Assembly (NCBI RefSeq): GCF_900240995.1
Contig: NZ_LT965954.1
Location: 1,153,135-1,217,134, forward strand
Origin: Bacillus sp. Marseille-P3661
GTDB taxonomy: Bacteria; Bacillota; Bacilli; Bacillales; Bacillaceae_J
Direction: 5' to 3'
Length of the DNA stretch: 64,000 nucleotides
Position numbers and translations under genes: made by a program. The notes beneath the pieces were generated by a model. It had not been told where the DNA came from, did not search any database, and saw nothing but the letters and a program-made list of their open reading frames with translations. Positions within the stretch are counted from its first letter, which is position 1. Each line of letters opens with the position of its first letter. Positions 1 through 8,783 of this stretch are shown in pieces.

Positions 1-96
1 TTCCTATCAACTTAGTTTATTTTATCAAAATTAGCGCTAATGTCAATCCTAGTTTTCACATCGGAATTAATTTTTTTTAAAAAAAAACAAAAAAAA

Positions 97-1524
97 TTAC
101 CGGAACCATTGCACATATTTTTTTAACAATAATCCTAATTTACTTTCAAACAACTTTTCGCGCCAATATTGATCTGCTGCACGTTGGACAATTGACCCCC
201 TAGTTGGGTATGGATGAATAACTTTTGAGATACTGCCAATTTTATGTCCGTGCTGCTTGGCATAAACAAGTTCCTGCATCCAATCGCCAGCGCCTTTTCC
301 GACAGCATGTGCACCTAAAATATAACCCCTCTTATCGGTTATTACCTTCAATATCCCGTCTTTTTCTCGTTCAGCTATAAACCGGTCAACCATATCTAAA
401 CCCACTTTATATATTATTATTTTATTGCCATATTGTTGACGCGCTTCATTTTCTGTCATTCCTAAATGGAAAACTTCAGGATCTGTATAGGTTACCCAAG
501 GCATACTTTCATAATTCACCTTCTGTTTAAGGCCAAAAATAGCATTAGAAATCGCTACTTTTCCTTCCATTCCTGCTGCATGTGTAAATGGAAACGAACC
601 AATTGCATCTCCAATTGCAAAAATATGCTTTTGCGAAGTTTGTAGGTAATCATTTACAGTAATATACCCATTATTAGTAGTAATACTTGCATGATCTAGA
701 TGAAGTGATTCAATATTAGCCTTTCGTCCGGCGGCAATTAACACTTGTTCTGCTGGTAAAGTTTCCTCTTTTCCGTCGACTTTTATTGTCAACAGCTTAT
801 CATTCCCCACATTTTCAACCTTTAACACGTTTGTATTCAGTTTAAGAGTGATTTCTTTATCAAGTGCCCGATTAAGATACGGTTTAATTTCCTCATCTGC
901 ATTATTCATAATAGATGATGATGGCTCAAGGACCGTGACACTTGTGCCAAATCTCGCAAAGGCTTGCCCAAGTTCAAGTCCAATATGACCACCACCTATG
1001 ACTGCCATACGTTTTGGTGTTTTTTCAAGATTGAAAATTGACTCATTTGTTAAGTAATTAATTTCTTGAATACCCTCTATAGGTGGAATGGCTGGTTTTG
1101 ATCCAGTTGCGATCACAATTCGCTTGCCGTATATGATATCCCCGTTTCCAACTTGGATATGATGGGAATCTATAAAGTGGCCTACGCCATAATATAGGGC
1201 TACACCTAACTTTTGAAAACGTTCAGAACTATCATGAACCTGTATGTCCGCTATTGCAGCTTTCACTTTCTCCATTGCAACTTTTAAGGAAGCTTGGCCA
1301 TAAACCGATACCCCTAATTCATCTGCAGCTTTTTTTGCAGAATAGATCATTTTACTTGCTTCAATAAATGCCTTTGAAGGAACACAACCATAATGAAGAC
1401 AATCTCCACCAAGTTGTTTTTCCTTCTCGATGAGAGCAACTGTTGCTCCCATACTGGCAGCACCTGCTGCTACCGTAAGACCTCCCGCACCTCCACCAAT
1501 CACAATAATCTGATATTTTTTCAT
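97..1524 (-). CDS. Pyridine nucleotide-disulfide oxidoreductase (dihydrolipoyl dehydrogenase/mercuric reductase-like)
   Basis: 475-residue flavoprotein. The N-terminal FAD fold shows GGGAGG at residues 10-15. The redox disulfide motif GGDCLHYGCVPSK puts the active cysteines at 42 and 47. A second Rossmann fold (IGGGHIGLE, near 177) should bind NAD(P)H, and FAIGDAIG near 303 is the second FAD contact. It lacks the N-terminal metal-binding domain and C-terminal Cys-Cys pair of true MerA. The C-terminal HPYP motif keeps the histidine of the catalytic dyad, but the following glutamate of dihydrolipoyl dehydrogenase is not evident. The last 25 residues look like an amphipathic basic helix, so membrane contact is possible. 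It is the last gene of the ABC importer/phosphatidyltransferase cluster. The ATG follows an AGAGAGG site. Substrate unknown; the family call is secure. Confidence 0.85.
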   Translation of the reverse strand: MKKYQIIVIGGGAGGLTVAAGAASMGATVALIEKEKQLGGDCLHYGCVPSKAFIEASKMIYSAKKAADELGVSVYGQASLKVAMEKVKAAIADIQVHDSSERFQKLGVALYYGVGHFIDSHHIQVGNGDIIYGKRIVIATGSKPAIPPIEGIQEINYLTNESIFNLEKTPKRMAVIGGGHIGLELGQAFARFGTSVTVLEPSSSIMNNADEEIKPYLNRALDKEITLKLNTNVLKVENVGNDKLLTIKVDGKEETLPAEQVLIAAGRKANIESLHLDHASITTNNGYITVNDYLQTSQKHIFAIGDAIGSFPFTHAAGMEGKVAISNAIFGLKQKVNYESMPWVTYTDPEVFHLGMTENEARQQYGNKIIIYKVGLDMVDRFIAEREKDGILKVITDKRGYILGAHAVGKGAGDWMQELVYAKQHGHKIGSISKVIHPYPTRGSIVQRAADQYWREKLFESKLGLLLKKYVQWFR

Positions 1525-1574
1525 TTTATCCTCTCTTTTTCCCGTATCTAGGCTTTATTACTTTTTTATTATTT

Positions 1575-2156
1575 TTAAGATAAAATTTTCTTTGCCTCAC
1601 GCAGCCGTTGTAACGATGTAAATACCTCAACAACTAGGAAAAGCAGGGTTAACGGAACTAATAAATCCCTAAAAATAATCATTAGTGTAAATAAAATAAA
1701 CCCTTCTGTACGCTCCGCTAAACCTGGTTGATAATAAAACGACTTAACGCCTTGTTTTTCAGAAACAGCACCAACCGTTAAAAAAATTGTCATTGCATAA
1801 ATAATTGCTACACTTAATAGCAGTAATGCCCACATTGCTTCAGGAAAGCGAAACGCAAGTCCTAAAATAACACTAATTTCTACTAAACGATCGTAGCTTA
1901 CGTCAAGTACTGTCCCAAACGATGAAGGCTTCGTCAGCCTTGCCATCGTGCCATCCACAGCATCTAAAAAGCCTGATAACCATAAAACAAAGATAGCCCA
2001 ATACGGTAAATCATAATATATAAATAAACCCGATAATATCCCAATAATAAATGCAATCGTGGTTATGGTATTGGCTGTAAATCCTACCTTTATAAGATTA
2101 TGTGCTGTCTTATCAATAAAAGGTTGAACAAGATGCCGCCCCTTTGAATCCAGCAT
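1575..2156 (-). CDS. CDP-alcohol phosphatidyltransferase family membrane protein (YnjF-like)
   Basis: About 193 residues with several hydrophobic segments. The family signature D-x2-DG-x2-AR-x8-G-x3-D-x3-D is complete: the sequence reads DAVDGTMAR, then G, D and D at the right spacing. Such enzymes move a phosphatidyl or similar phosphoalcohol group from a CDP-activated lipid to an alcohol at the membrane. I chose the ATG at 2156 because AAGGGGGG lies six bases before it; an in-frame ATG at 2162 has no spacing from that site. It lies between the ABC ATPase gene and the disulfide reductase gene. The E. coli ynj cluster likewise ends in a CDP-alcohol phosphatidyltransferase (ynjF). The acceptor alcohol cannot be read from the sequence. 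Confidence 0.85.
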   Translation of the reverse strand: MLDSKGRHLVQPFIDKTAHNLIKVGFTANTITTIAFIIGILSGLFIYYDLPYWAIFVLWLSGFLDAVDGTMARLTKPSSFGTVLDVSYDRLVEISVILGLAFRFPEAMWALLLLSVAIIYAMTIFLTVGAVSEKQGVKSFYYQPGLAERTEGFILFTLMIIFRDLLVPLTLLFLVVEVFTSLQRLREAKKILS

Positions 2157-2162
2157 AACCAT

Positions 2163-2405
2163 CCCCCCTTTACTTCATTTATGCTTTCATTTCATCGATC
2201 AGTTGCTTTGATCGCTGTTCCTGGCCTCATTCAACACCGTTTCTGACTCTCTGGCCCTTAACAGCTTGGCTGTTTTAATCCGCACTGGTTTCTGACTCAT
2301 TCCACTCTATCCCGATTCTACAGTCCGAATAACAACATTACCATTTATAGCCTTTGTTAATATTATCTTTTAAATTACTTATTTTAACTCGTTTATAAAT
2401 CAAAA
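2163..2405. repeat. Intergenic region with relic of the 52-bp palindromic repeat
   Basis: This 243-bp gap inside the ABC/CDP-alcohol cluster contains two copies of TTCTGACTC, at 2241 and 2290, 49 bases apart. TTCTGACTC is the right arm plus linker start of the 52-bp units that form the arrays near 13.3 and 28.0 kb, in the same orientation. The left GTCAGAA arms are not recognisable, so this is best read as a decayed short array. No gene is visible. Confidence 0.4.
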
Positions 2406-3365
2406 TTACACAAACCGATGAATCGATCCACGCTCGAACATAATAAAAACCTGCTCACCAGGTTTATAATTATCATTTGAATGAATAATCACAATATCCT
2501 CGCTGCTAATACCTAATTTTAACTCATAAAATTGAAGGCCGTATTTATAAAAACATCGCGTTACCGTTGCTGCTATCGTCACTTGATTTGCAGACCCTGT
2601 TTTATTTGTGGTAATCATCAGCTTATCACTGGGAACAAAGCCTTCCTTAATAGAGATGCCATCTGATAATGTTTCAGCAGAATGCTTGTTAATTGGTTTA
2701 AAGTAAATTTCCTCCGGTTTCCCTACTTGTTGAAATTGCCCTTCCTTCATAATAATAATACGATCCCCCATTAACATTGCTTCATCTCGATCGTGCGTGA
2801 CAAATAAAGCAGTGACATTCTCTAATTTAATGACCTTTCGTACCCATTCGCGAATCGTTTTTCGAAGTGAAGGATCTAAGCTGCTGAATGGTTCATCTAA
2901 CAGTAGTAACGAAGGATTCATTATAAGTGCTCGCGCTAATGAAACACGTTGTTGTTGCCCGCCAGATAATTGATGGGGATAGTGCTTTTGAAAGGACTGC
3001 ATTTCAACTTTTTCTAACATTGTATATGCCCTCTCTATTCTTTCCTTTTTCGAAACCTTTTGTTGCCTTAAACCAAAAGTTATATTCTCCAGTACTGTCA
3101 TGTGGGGAAATAATAATGGCTGCTGAAACATCATTACCACAGGGCGATCTTCAGCTTTTACAAATGTAATATCCCTATCATTTAGAATGATCGTACCGTT
3201 CGAGACGGTTTCAAGCCCTGCTAAACAACGCAGCAAGGTCGTCTTCCCGCACCCTGAAGGGCCCACTAAACTAATTAATTCACCCTTTTCCATCTCAAGG
3301 TTCAGGTTGGAAAATATTGGGTCCTTTAAAAAATCTTTCGAAAGATTGCCTATCTTTAAGAACAT
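2406..3365 (-). CDS. ABC transporter ATP-binding protein (YnjD-like)
   Basis: About 319 residues. Walker A is GPSGCGKTT (residues 35-43), the Q-loop lies in VVMMFQQPLLFP, the signature is LSGGQQQRVSLARAL, Walker B is LLLLDEPF, and the H-loop is FVTHDRDEA. After about residue 230 comes a TOBE-like beta domain, as in the ATPases of binding-protein-dependent importers for iron, thiamine, sulfate or polyamines. The ATG at 3365 follows TAGGTG; a GTG nine bases upstream has no clear site. The ATPase gene begins 12 bases after the end of the second permease gene, so the four transporter genes form one transcription unit. The substrate is unknown. Confidence 0.9.
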   Translation of the reverse strand: MFLKIGNLSKDFLKDPIFSNLNLEMEKGELISLVGPSGCGKTTLLRCLAGLETVSNGTIILNDRDITFVKAEDRPVVMMFQQPLLFPHMTVLENITFGLRQQKVSKKERIERAYTMLEKVEMQSFQKHYPHQLSGGQQQRVSLARALIMNPSLLLLDEPFSSLDPSLRKTIREWVRKVIKLENVTALFVTHDRDEAMLMGDRIIIMKEGQFQQVGKPEEIYFKPINKHSAETLSDGISIKEGFVPSDKLMITTNKTGSANQVTIAATVTRCFYKYGLQFYELKLGISSEDIVIIHSNDNYKPGEQVFIMFERGSIHRFV

Positions 3366-3377
3366 TAATATCACCTA

Positions 3378-4175
3378 CTAAGGTCTACGAATAATTCGTA
3401 AATAAGATTGAATAATAATCTCAAGTAATAATAGAAAGAAGATTGGTAATAAGGTAAACAGTACAGAAAAAGCAGCCATCACTGCTTCGTCCGCATGATT
3501 GAAAAAAGGATAATAAATAAGTGGCAATGTTTTTACTTGACCTCCACCAATAATAGCTGTTAATACATATTGACTTAAAGAAATAACAAACACTAGTATC
3601 GCTGTACTTCTAACACTTGGCAACAATAACGGAAAGGTTACTCTCCAAAAGATTACCCCTGGTTTCCCACCTAAGCTCATCGCTTGCTCTTCCCAAGCTA
3701 TATTTAAACGGTCAAAACCAGCTTTCAATATACGGATTGCATATGGAAGCGTAGGCAGAAGATGAATTAAAATGACTCCTAATACTTGATCTGCTAACCC
3801 GAGCCTGATCATTGTAAAATGCAATCCCATCGCAATTGCTAGTACCGGAATAAGGATTGGCATAAAAAGGATCGTTTCAATCATCACTTTTCCTCTAAAC
3901 TGAAACCGACTTATCGCTCTAGCTGTTGGAAATGCAATCATAAAATTTAATAAAACAACAGCAATTCCAATATAAATTGTAATCATAATAGATGAAACAA
4001 TATCCGAATCATGGAATACAGCAATCCATGCCCTTAGGTTAAAATCAGTTGGTCTCCAGTCGGGCCAACTCCAGCTATAGCTAATACTTTTTAATCCAAG
4101 AAAAAATAAAGGAAAAACAAAGATGGCTATAATAAATGCAATGATTAAAACCTGCAATTTAGTACGTTTTGCCAT
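3378..4175 (-). CDS. ABC transporter permease, second subunit
   Basis: 265 residues with about six membrane spans and a binding-protein-dependent permease (BPD) domain. The cytoplasmic EAA loop that contacts the ATPase is visible as EEQAMSLGGKPGVIFWRV, near residues 162-179. The ATG follows immediately after the stop codon of the preceding permease (TAA-ATG), with GGGAG about ten bases upstream, so the two are translationally coupled. In E. coli YnjC the two permease halves are one polypeptide; here they are separate genes. Confidence 0.88.
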   Translation of the reverse strand: MAKRTKLQVLIIAFIIAIFVFPLFFLGLKSISYSWSWPDWRPTDFNLRAWIAVFHDSDIVSSIMITIYIGIAVVLLNFMIAFPTARAISRFQFRGKVMIETILFMPILIPVLAIAMGLHFTMIRLGLADQVLGVILIHLLPTLPYAIRILKAGFDRLNIAWEEQAMSLGGKPGVIFWRVTFPLLLPSVRSTAILVFVISLSQYVLTAIIGGGQVKTLPLIYYPFFNHADEAVMAAFSVLFTLLPIFFLLLLEIIIQSYLRIIRRP

Positions 4176-5042
4176 TTATCGTTCGCTCCCTTTTAACCAT
4201 TTCTTACGATTTCTTTGGCTATAACTTAATATCAAATAGCTTACAGCAACGGTAGCTATTGAAAGTGATACCATTAACGCTTGTGCTATCGGCCGATTAC
4301 TCCAATTTCCTTCATAAAACCATTCGTAAGCAAGAACCGGCAGCATCTTCGGAAAAGTAACTCCCAGCAATGCTGGAACCTCAAATGCACCCATTATAAA
4401 GGCTACAAGAATTAAGCCAATTTCTAATATAATCGGCCAAAGCCATGGAAACTCAACAGTTGTCCAAACTTGCCAAGAGTTACCTCCTAACGTTTTAACA
4501 ACATCCTCATAACGAGTATCTAATTCCTGATAGGATGGTAGCAGCATCAAAACTACAAACGGGAGTTCTTTCCAAACATATGTTGCGATAACACCTATAT
4601 AGTAGGGGTCATTTATTAAAATCGGAAACTCATTTATTATATTAATCAACCCCAATTCATACAAAAGAGAAGAAATCCAGCCACTAGGCGCTAGTAAAAC
4701 AAATACTAAATAAGCAGCTATAAAATGTGGGATTAACATTGGAATCCAAACTAAAAACTTCCAGTGGTCGCGCAAAAATAAACGAAACAGCAATCGTGTC
4801 AGCAGCACCCCTAACAGCAATGACAGTATTGTCGCCGTAAGTGACACAACTAAACTTATCTTTAAAGATTCAATAAAATTTTTATTATGTACTAATGTTT
4901 TATAATGATAAAAGGCAGAAGGAGCGGATTGCATACTCTCCACTCCTGCCATAAATAAACCATATCCAACAAAGACTATCACAAATAATATGCTAGGTAG
5001 TAATCGAAAAAATAATGTTACCCTAGTTTTGGACAACTTCAT
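4176..5042 (-). CDS. ABC transporter permease, first subunit
   Basis: About 288 residues, with six or so hydrophobic segments and the permease EAA loop (YEDVVKTLGGNSWQVWTTV). I chose the ATG at 5042 because AAGGAGC lies nine bases upstream. The frame is open to a start at 5072, which would overlap the lipoprotein gene by 50 bases and has no binding site. With the chosen start it still overlaps the end of the lipoprotein gene by 20 bases, typical of tight coupling. Together with the second permease it should form the heterodimeric membrane channel. Confidence 0.88.
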   Translation of the reverse strand: MKLSKTRVTLFFRLLPSILFVIVFVGYGLFMAGVESMQSAPSAFYHYKTLVHNKNFIESLKISLVVSLTATILSLLLGVLLTRLLFRLFLRDHWKFLVWIPMLIPHFIAAYLVFVLLAPSGWISSLLYELGLINIINEFPILINDPYYIGVIATYVWKELPFVVLMLLPSYQELDTRYEDVVKTLGGNSWQVWTTVEFPWLWPIILEIGLILVAFIMGAFEVPALLGVTFPKMLPVLAYEWFYEGNWSNRPIAQALMVSLSIATVAVSYLILSYSQRNRKKWLKGSER

Positions 5043-6240
5043 TTTCCCAATGCTCCTTAATCCAATCAGCATATGCTGAGTCTAATTCTGGAAGAATCTC
5101 TTCATTTTGTACAACGGACTTACCAGTCATCGTCTCCAATGAGTTTAACTGCTCATCTGTTAAAAGCTCCAAATTTAATACCGTTCCCTCTCCCCACATT
5201 GATGGATCGAGCTTAGCAATTTGCGCCTCAGGAGACAGCATAAAATTAATAGCAATCAAAGCCCCGGCTTTATTAGGACTATTCCACGGAACACTTAAAT
5301 AATGCGTATTTCCAATAGATCCTGGTTTGAGAACCAATGTTTTCGTCGTACTAGGAAATACACCGTTCTGGATTAAGCTTTCAGTACGTTTCTCATTAAA
5401 GCCCATCGTGAAAGCTACTTCGCCATTGGCATATAGCTGATCAAGCTGCGCTAATGAGTCAGGGTATGTCTTTCCCTCGCGCCATAACGACTTTTCTAAT
5501 CCATTTAGATACTCCCATACTGCTGTACTATTTTCATTTAGCCATTTTTGATTAAAGCTTTCAGTAATAACAGCTGATTCATTATTAGCAACCTCATATA
5601 AAAGATGACGAACAAAAGCATTACCGGTAAAGTCTGAAACATTTGGATATGTAAATTGGCCCGGATTGTTATGAACCCATTGTGTTAATTCTGCAAAATC
5701 CTTTGGAGGATTATTTACTTTATTTTCGTCATAATTCAAAACAAATTGCACTTTACCCCAGGGTGCTTCTAATCCGTCAATGGAGGTTCCCATATCATTA
5801 TGTACATATGGCTGCTCCTCGCCTATAAACTCCTTAAGGTTCGGCAGTTTTGATGCAAAATCTCCATAAAGCAGCTCGTTATTTTTTGCATTTCTAAAGT
5901 TTTCACCATTAATCCAAATAATATCAATTGTTCCTTTATCTTTTCCAGCTTTTTTCTCCGTTAACAGCTTAGATATAAAGTCCCCTGTATCCATTGGAAA
6001 TCTCGTTAAACTAACATCATGTTTTTCTTTTAGGTGAGGGATAACCCAATCATCAATGTACGAATTGGTTCCTACATCCCCACCCCACATATAGAGGTTC
6101 ACTTCTGTTCCTTTTGCCACTTCTTCAATTGTAGCCCATTCCTCGTTAAGCAAATTAATTTGATCACCTGTCTCTTGCTGAGGGTTACAAGCACTTAGAA
6201 AGATGACAAGTAAAACAATAATACCGGTTACTTTTTTCAT
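5023..6240 (-). CDS. ABC transporter substrate-binding lipoprotein (YnjB-like)
   Basis: About 405 residues. The signal peptide ends in a lipobox, FLSAC, so the protein should be lipid-anchored outside the membrane. The mature part looks like a periplasmic-binding-protein type 2 fold of the iron/thiamine/polyamine class (for example NLYMWGGDVGTNSYIDDW near the N-terminus and repeated tryptophan- and asparagine-rich segments). The start at 6240 follows AAAGGAG; an in-frame ATG 24 bases earlier lies before that site. It is the first gene of the cluster. E. coli YnjB is the closest named relative I can suggest by context; ligand unknown. Confidence 0.85.
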   Translation of the reverse strand: MKKVTGIIVLLVIFLSACNPQQETGDQINLLNEEWATIEEVAKGTEVNLYMWGGDVGTNSYIDDWVIPHLKEKHDVSLTRFPMDTGDFISKLLTEKKAGKDKGTIDIIWINGENFRNAKNNELLYGDFASKLPNLKEFIGEEQPYVHNDMGTSIDGLEAPWGKVQFVLNYDENKVNNPPKDFAELTQWVHNNPGQFTYPNVSDFTGNAFVRHLLYEVANNESAVITESFNQKWLNENSTAVWEYLNGLEKSLWREGKTYPDSLAQLDQLYANGEVAFTMGFNEKRTESLIQNGVFPSTTKTLVLKPGSIGNTHYLSVPWNSPNKAGALIAINFMLSPEAQIAKLDPSMWGEGTVLNLELLTDEQLNSLETMTGKSVVQNEEILPELDSAYADWIKEHWENEVVQN

Positions 6241-6619
6241 ATTCGAATCTCCTTTTTCTATCATTGCGTTATATTACGATGATATCGATAAAGCAAATCA
6301 CTTATTTAGGTCCATTCATATTTCATATCTCTGAAATATATAATACATCTCTACTACATAAAAAACTAACATCATGATTTGTTATATAACTACTTACGTA
6401 TTGCTTCTTAACCATTTATTATAACGGCAACCAAACCAAAATGTAACTCCAGAAACCTATGGATAAATTCAAAATAATAGATATATGCTGCTCATAATTT
6501 TTAAGGGAACTTTTATCAAAAAGGAAATAGAGATAAGACTAAACTTAGAGAGGTCAAAAATAATGATGAAGATAGTGGGGATAATAACCATATCTACTTA
6601 TATTAGGAGGTTTTTTGCT

Positions 6620-7204
6620 TTGAGCGATTTTTTTCCTGTATTATGGCCCGAAGAACCTACTCCCGAAAGACTCAAAGCGTGTGATGAATGTGGTCTTAAC
6701 GAGCATGGAACACGAATGATTTGGGGCGAAGGAAATCCTAATGCACCCATCTTAATTCTCCTAGATAATCCTGGTGCTCGCGAAAACCGTGAAGATCAAG
6801 CATTTGTTTGTGGAACTAGACAAACATTACAACAAGCTGCAAATCATGTGGGTTTGACTATGAACGACCTATACGTAACCTATGTTTTAAAACGAAAACC
6901 TGTCCGTGCTTATAATAAAGATAAAACTAGAAAAATTTGTATGACTCATCTCAATGAACAGCTACAAATGAAACAGCCTTCATTAGTTTTTTGTTTAGGC
7001 AATGTAGCTGTCCAATCTTTTTTTGATAACCCCGAAGCGACAGAAGTTAAAGCTTTGCGTGGTAGGATCCATACCGTTCACGGCTATTCGACAGCTGTGG
7101 CTTACCATCCGTTAGCTGTAAGACGGCGTCCAAATCTATGGTCATCCTTTATCGATGATTGGAAGCTTATTGCTGATCATTATTTTAAGCACGGAAACAA
7201 CTAA
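6620..7204 (+). CDS. Uracil-DNA glycosylase superfamily protein (family 4/5-like)
   Basis: About 194 residues. The start is a TTG at 6620 with AGGAGG nine bases upstream; the longer frame from 6485 has no such site. Superfamily motifs are visible: GEGNPNAPILILLDNPG (usual form GEAPG), GTRQTLQQA, YVTYVLKRKP (the position of N-x-V-K-C-R-P), LVFCLGNVAVQ, and the terminal AYHPLAVRRRP, equivalent to the leucine-loop histidine motif. Family 4 enzymes bind a 4Fe-4S cluster through four cysteines. CxxC near residues 20-23 and a cysteine in KICMTH are present, but the third is replaced by lysine in KRKP. It excises uracil or a related base if active. It converges on ctaB and overlaps it by four bases. 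Confidence 0.75.
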   Translation: MSDFFPVLWPEEPTPERLKACDECGLNEHGTRMIWGEGNPNAPILILLDNPGARENREDQAFVCGTRQTLQQAANHVGLTMNDLYVTYVLKRKPVRAYNKDKTRKICMTHLNEQLQMKQPSLVFCLGNVAVQSFFDNPEATEVKALRGRIHTVHGYSTAVAYHPLAVRRRPNLWSSFIDDWKLIADHYFKHGNN

Positions 7205-8130
7205 AATAAGGTTACAAGGATCATTATGAAAAATATAATCATTATATAGTTAACAGAATACATAAAGTTCATATGGGCCCAACTATAATTATCTTTCGTA
7301 AAAAAACCATTAAAGCTCAATATTAGCCACCCAACATTCATCAATGTTGCAATAACAACAAATACTGTACCAAGCGATATTAGGAAAAGTGGTAATGGAA
7401 GTAATAAACAAATATATACAACCATATGCCGCTTTGTAACTTTGAAACCTCGTACAACCGGTAGCATCGCAACTCCTGCTGCTTTATATTCATCACATTT
7501 TTTCATTGCAATTGCATAGGTATGAGGCATCTGCCAAATAAACAAAATAACAAACAACGTAATTGGTACAATATGAAGAGCAGAATCAATTGCCGCCCAG
7601 CCAATCATCGGTGTCACCGCTCCAGAAACACTACCGATTAGTGTGTTAGCCGTATATCTTCGCTTAGACCACATGGTGTACAATATTACATAAGTAAACC
7701 AACCGACAAATGCGTATGCAACAGTTTCAATTGTTGTAAATAGCAACAAGATCATCCCCAACACTGACAGCGATACCCCAAGCATTAGCACTACTTTTAG
7801 GGGAATATTCCCTGTTACAGTTGGGCGTTTTTTTGTTCTATCCATTATAGAGTCTATATCAACATCATACCAATTATTAATAACAAGAGCACCCGCCATG
7901 ACCATAGTGCTGCCGATGATCGTTAATAAAACAATATCCCATTTAGTTGCAAATGATGTATTAGTGAAATACAGCGCTAACCACAGCCCTGTAAAAACTG
8001 GTAATACGTTGGAAATTAATACACCCGCTTTAAAAAGGTATTTTAAATCCGTGATAATACTAGAAATACTTTTATTCCAAACATTTGCTTTCTCCATTTT
8101 TTGTTGAGTTAGCGTAATATTATTACTCAT
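7201..8130 (-). CDS. ctaB: Protoheme IX farnesyltransferase (heme O synthase)
   Basis: 309-residue UbiA-type prenyltransferase with about eight membrane spans. The first aspartate-rich motif reads NNWYDVDIDSIMDRT followed by KKRPT, matching the N-x3-D-x3-D...RT-x2-RP signature of heme O synthases. A second acidic region, KKCDEYKAAGVAMLP, carries the conserved DY-x2-AG-x-PMLP-like motif. It transfers farnesyl from farnesyl diphosphate to protoheme, giving heme O for the terminal oxidase. The gene is at the distal end of the oxidase cluster and no heme A synthase (ctaA) is nearby. That fits a bo3/b(o/a)3-type enzyme that can use heme O. The ATG follows AGGGGAGGG. Confidence 0.93.
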   Translation of the reverse strand: MSNNITLTQQKMEKANVWNKSISSIITDLKYLFKAGVLISNVLPVFTGLWLALYFTNTSFATKWDIVLLTIIGSTMVMAGALVINNWYDVDIDSIMDRTKKRPTVTGNIPLKVVLMLGVSLSVLGMILLLFTTIETVAYAFVGWFTYVILYTMWSKRRYTANTLIGSVSGAVTPMIGWAAIDSALHIVPITLFVILFIWQMPHTYAIAMKKCDEYKAAGVAMLPVVRGFKVTKRHMVVYICLLLPLPLFLISLGTVFVVIATLMNVGWLILSFNGFFTKDNYSWAHMNFMYSVNYIMIIFFIMILVTLF

Positions 8131-8222
8131 CTTTTTCCCTCCCCTAAGAGCTCGTACTTAAGGACAGTTCATTCTCTAAGATCTATAATTATAGTAAATT
8201 CTGTTTACTAGATTTTTCACTG

Positions 8223-8780
8223 TTATTCATAATCGGAAGGGTCCACAATATACGAATATATTAAATAGATCACCATACCAATTGAGGTTGTTATAAATCC
8301 CCAACCAAGGATAATCTGATCAATGACTAAATAGTTATTACATAATTGCGCTGGTGACTGAATATATAACCATCCCATCGCTATAAATAACGCTGTAAAA
8401 AAAGAAATAACTCCGTTTTTCCATACATTATTCAACTTTCCCCAACTATCGCGTAAGGGGACACCTGCTAGAAAAGGTAGGCTTATAAATTTAAATATCT
8501 CGACGAATTGTACGGTTAATGCCTCATCCATGGTTCGTGGTAACGCCCAATAACACATGATAATCGTAAAAAGCAAAATACCCGGAATACCATTTTCATT
8601 ATAGCTTTCAAAAAAGCTTGAAAAACGTTTTTGAAAGAAAGGTGCCATTAGAATACCTGCAATCACCAACATCGGCATTTGCATATGCATATGAATGATC
8701 ATAATCGATTCCATTAACTCAGGAACAGGAGGAACCATTAATCCAATTAAAAGCAACAATCCCAATGTAACAAGATTCAT
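8223..8780 (-). CDS. Multi-pass membrane protein of the terminal oxidase cluster
   Basis: 185 residues, about five hydrophobic segments. The N-terminal half carries a histidine/methionine-rich run (IIHMHMQMPML) and later CYWALPR and D residues, a pattern that recalls the CtaG copper-insertion family of caa3 oxidases, although the match is weak and the protein is shorter. It lies between sco and ctaB with tight spacing; four bases separate its start (ATG after GGGGGAG) from the sco stop. The position suggests a role in copper delivery or assembly of the ba3 oxidase. The family assignment is inference. Confidence 0.7.
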   Translation of the reverse strand: MNLVTLGLLLLIGLMVPPVPELMESIMIIHMHMQMPMLVIAGILMAPFFQKRFSSFFESYNENGIPGILLFTIIMCYWALPRTMDEALTVQFVEIFKFISLPFLAGVPLRDSWGKLNNVWKNGVISFFTALFIAMGWLYIQSPAQLCNNYLVIDQIILGWGFITTSIGMVIYLIYSYIVDPSDYE

Positions 8781-8783
8781 AGT

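Noticed and set aside
97-1524. Mercuric reductase merA
   Set aside because: The family resemblance is clear, but the N-terminal metal-binding domain and the C-terminal vicinal cysteines are missing and no mer genes are nearby.
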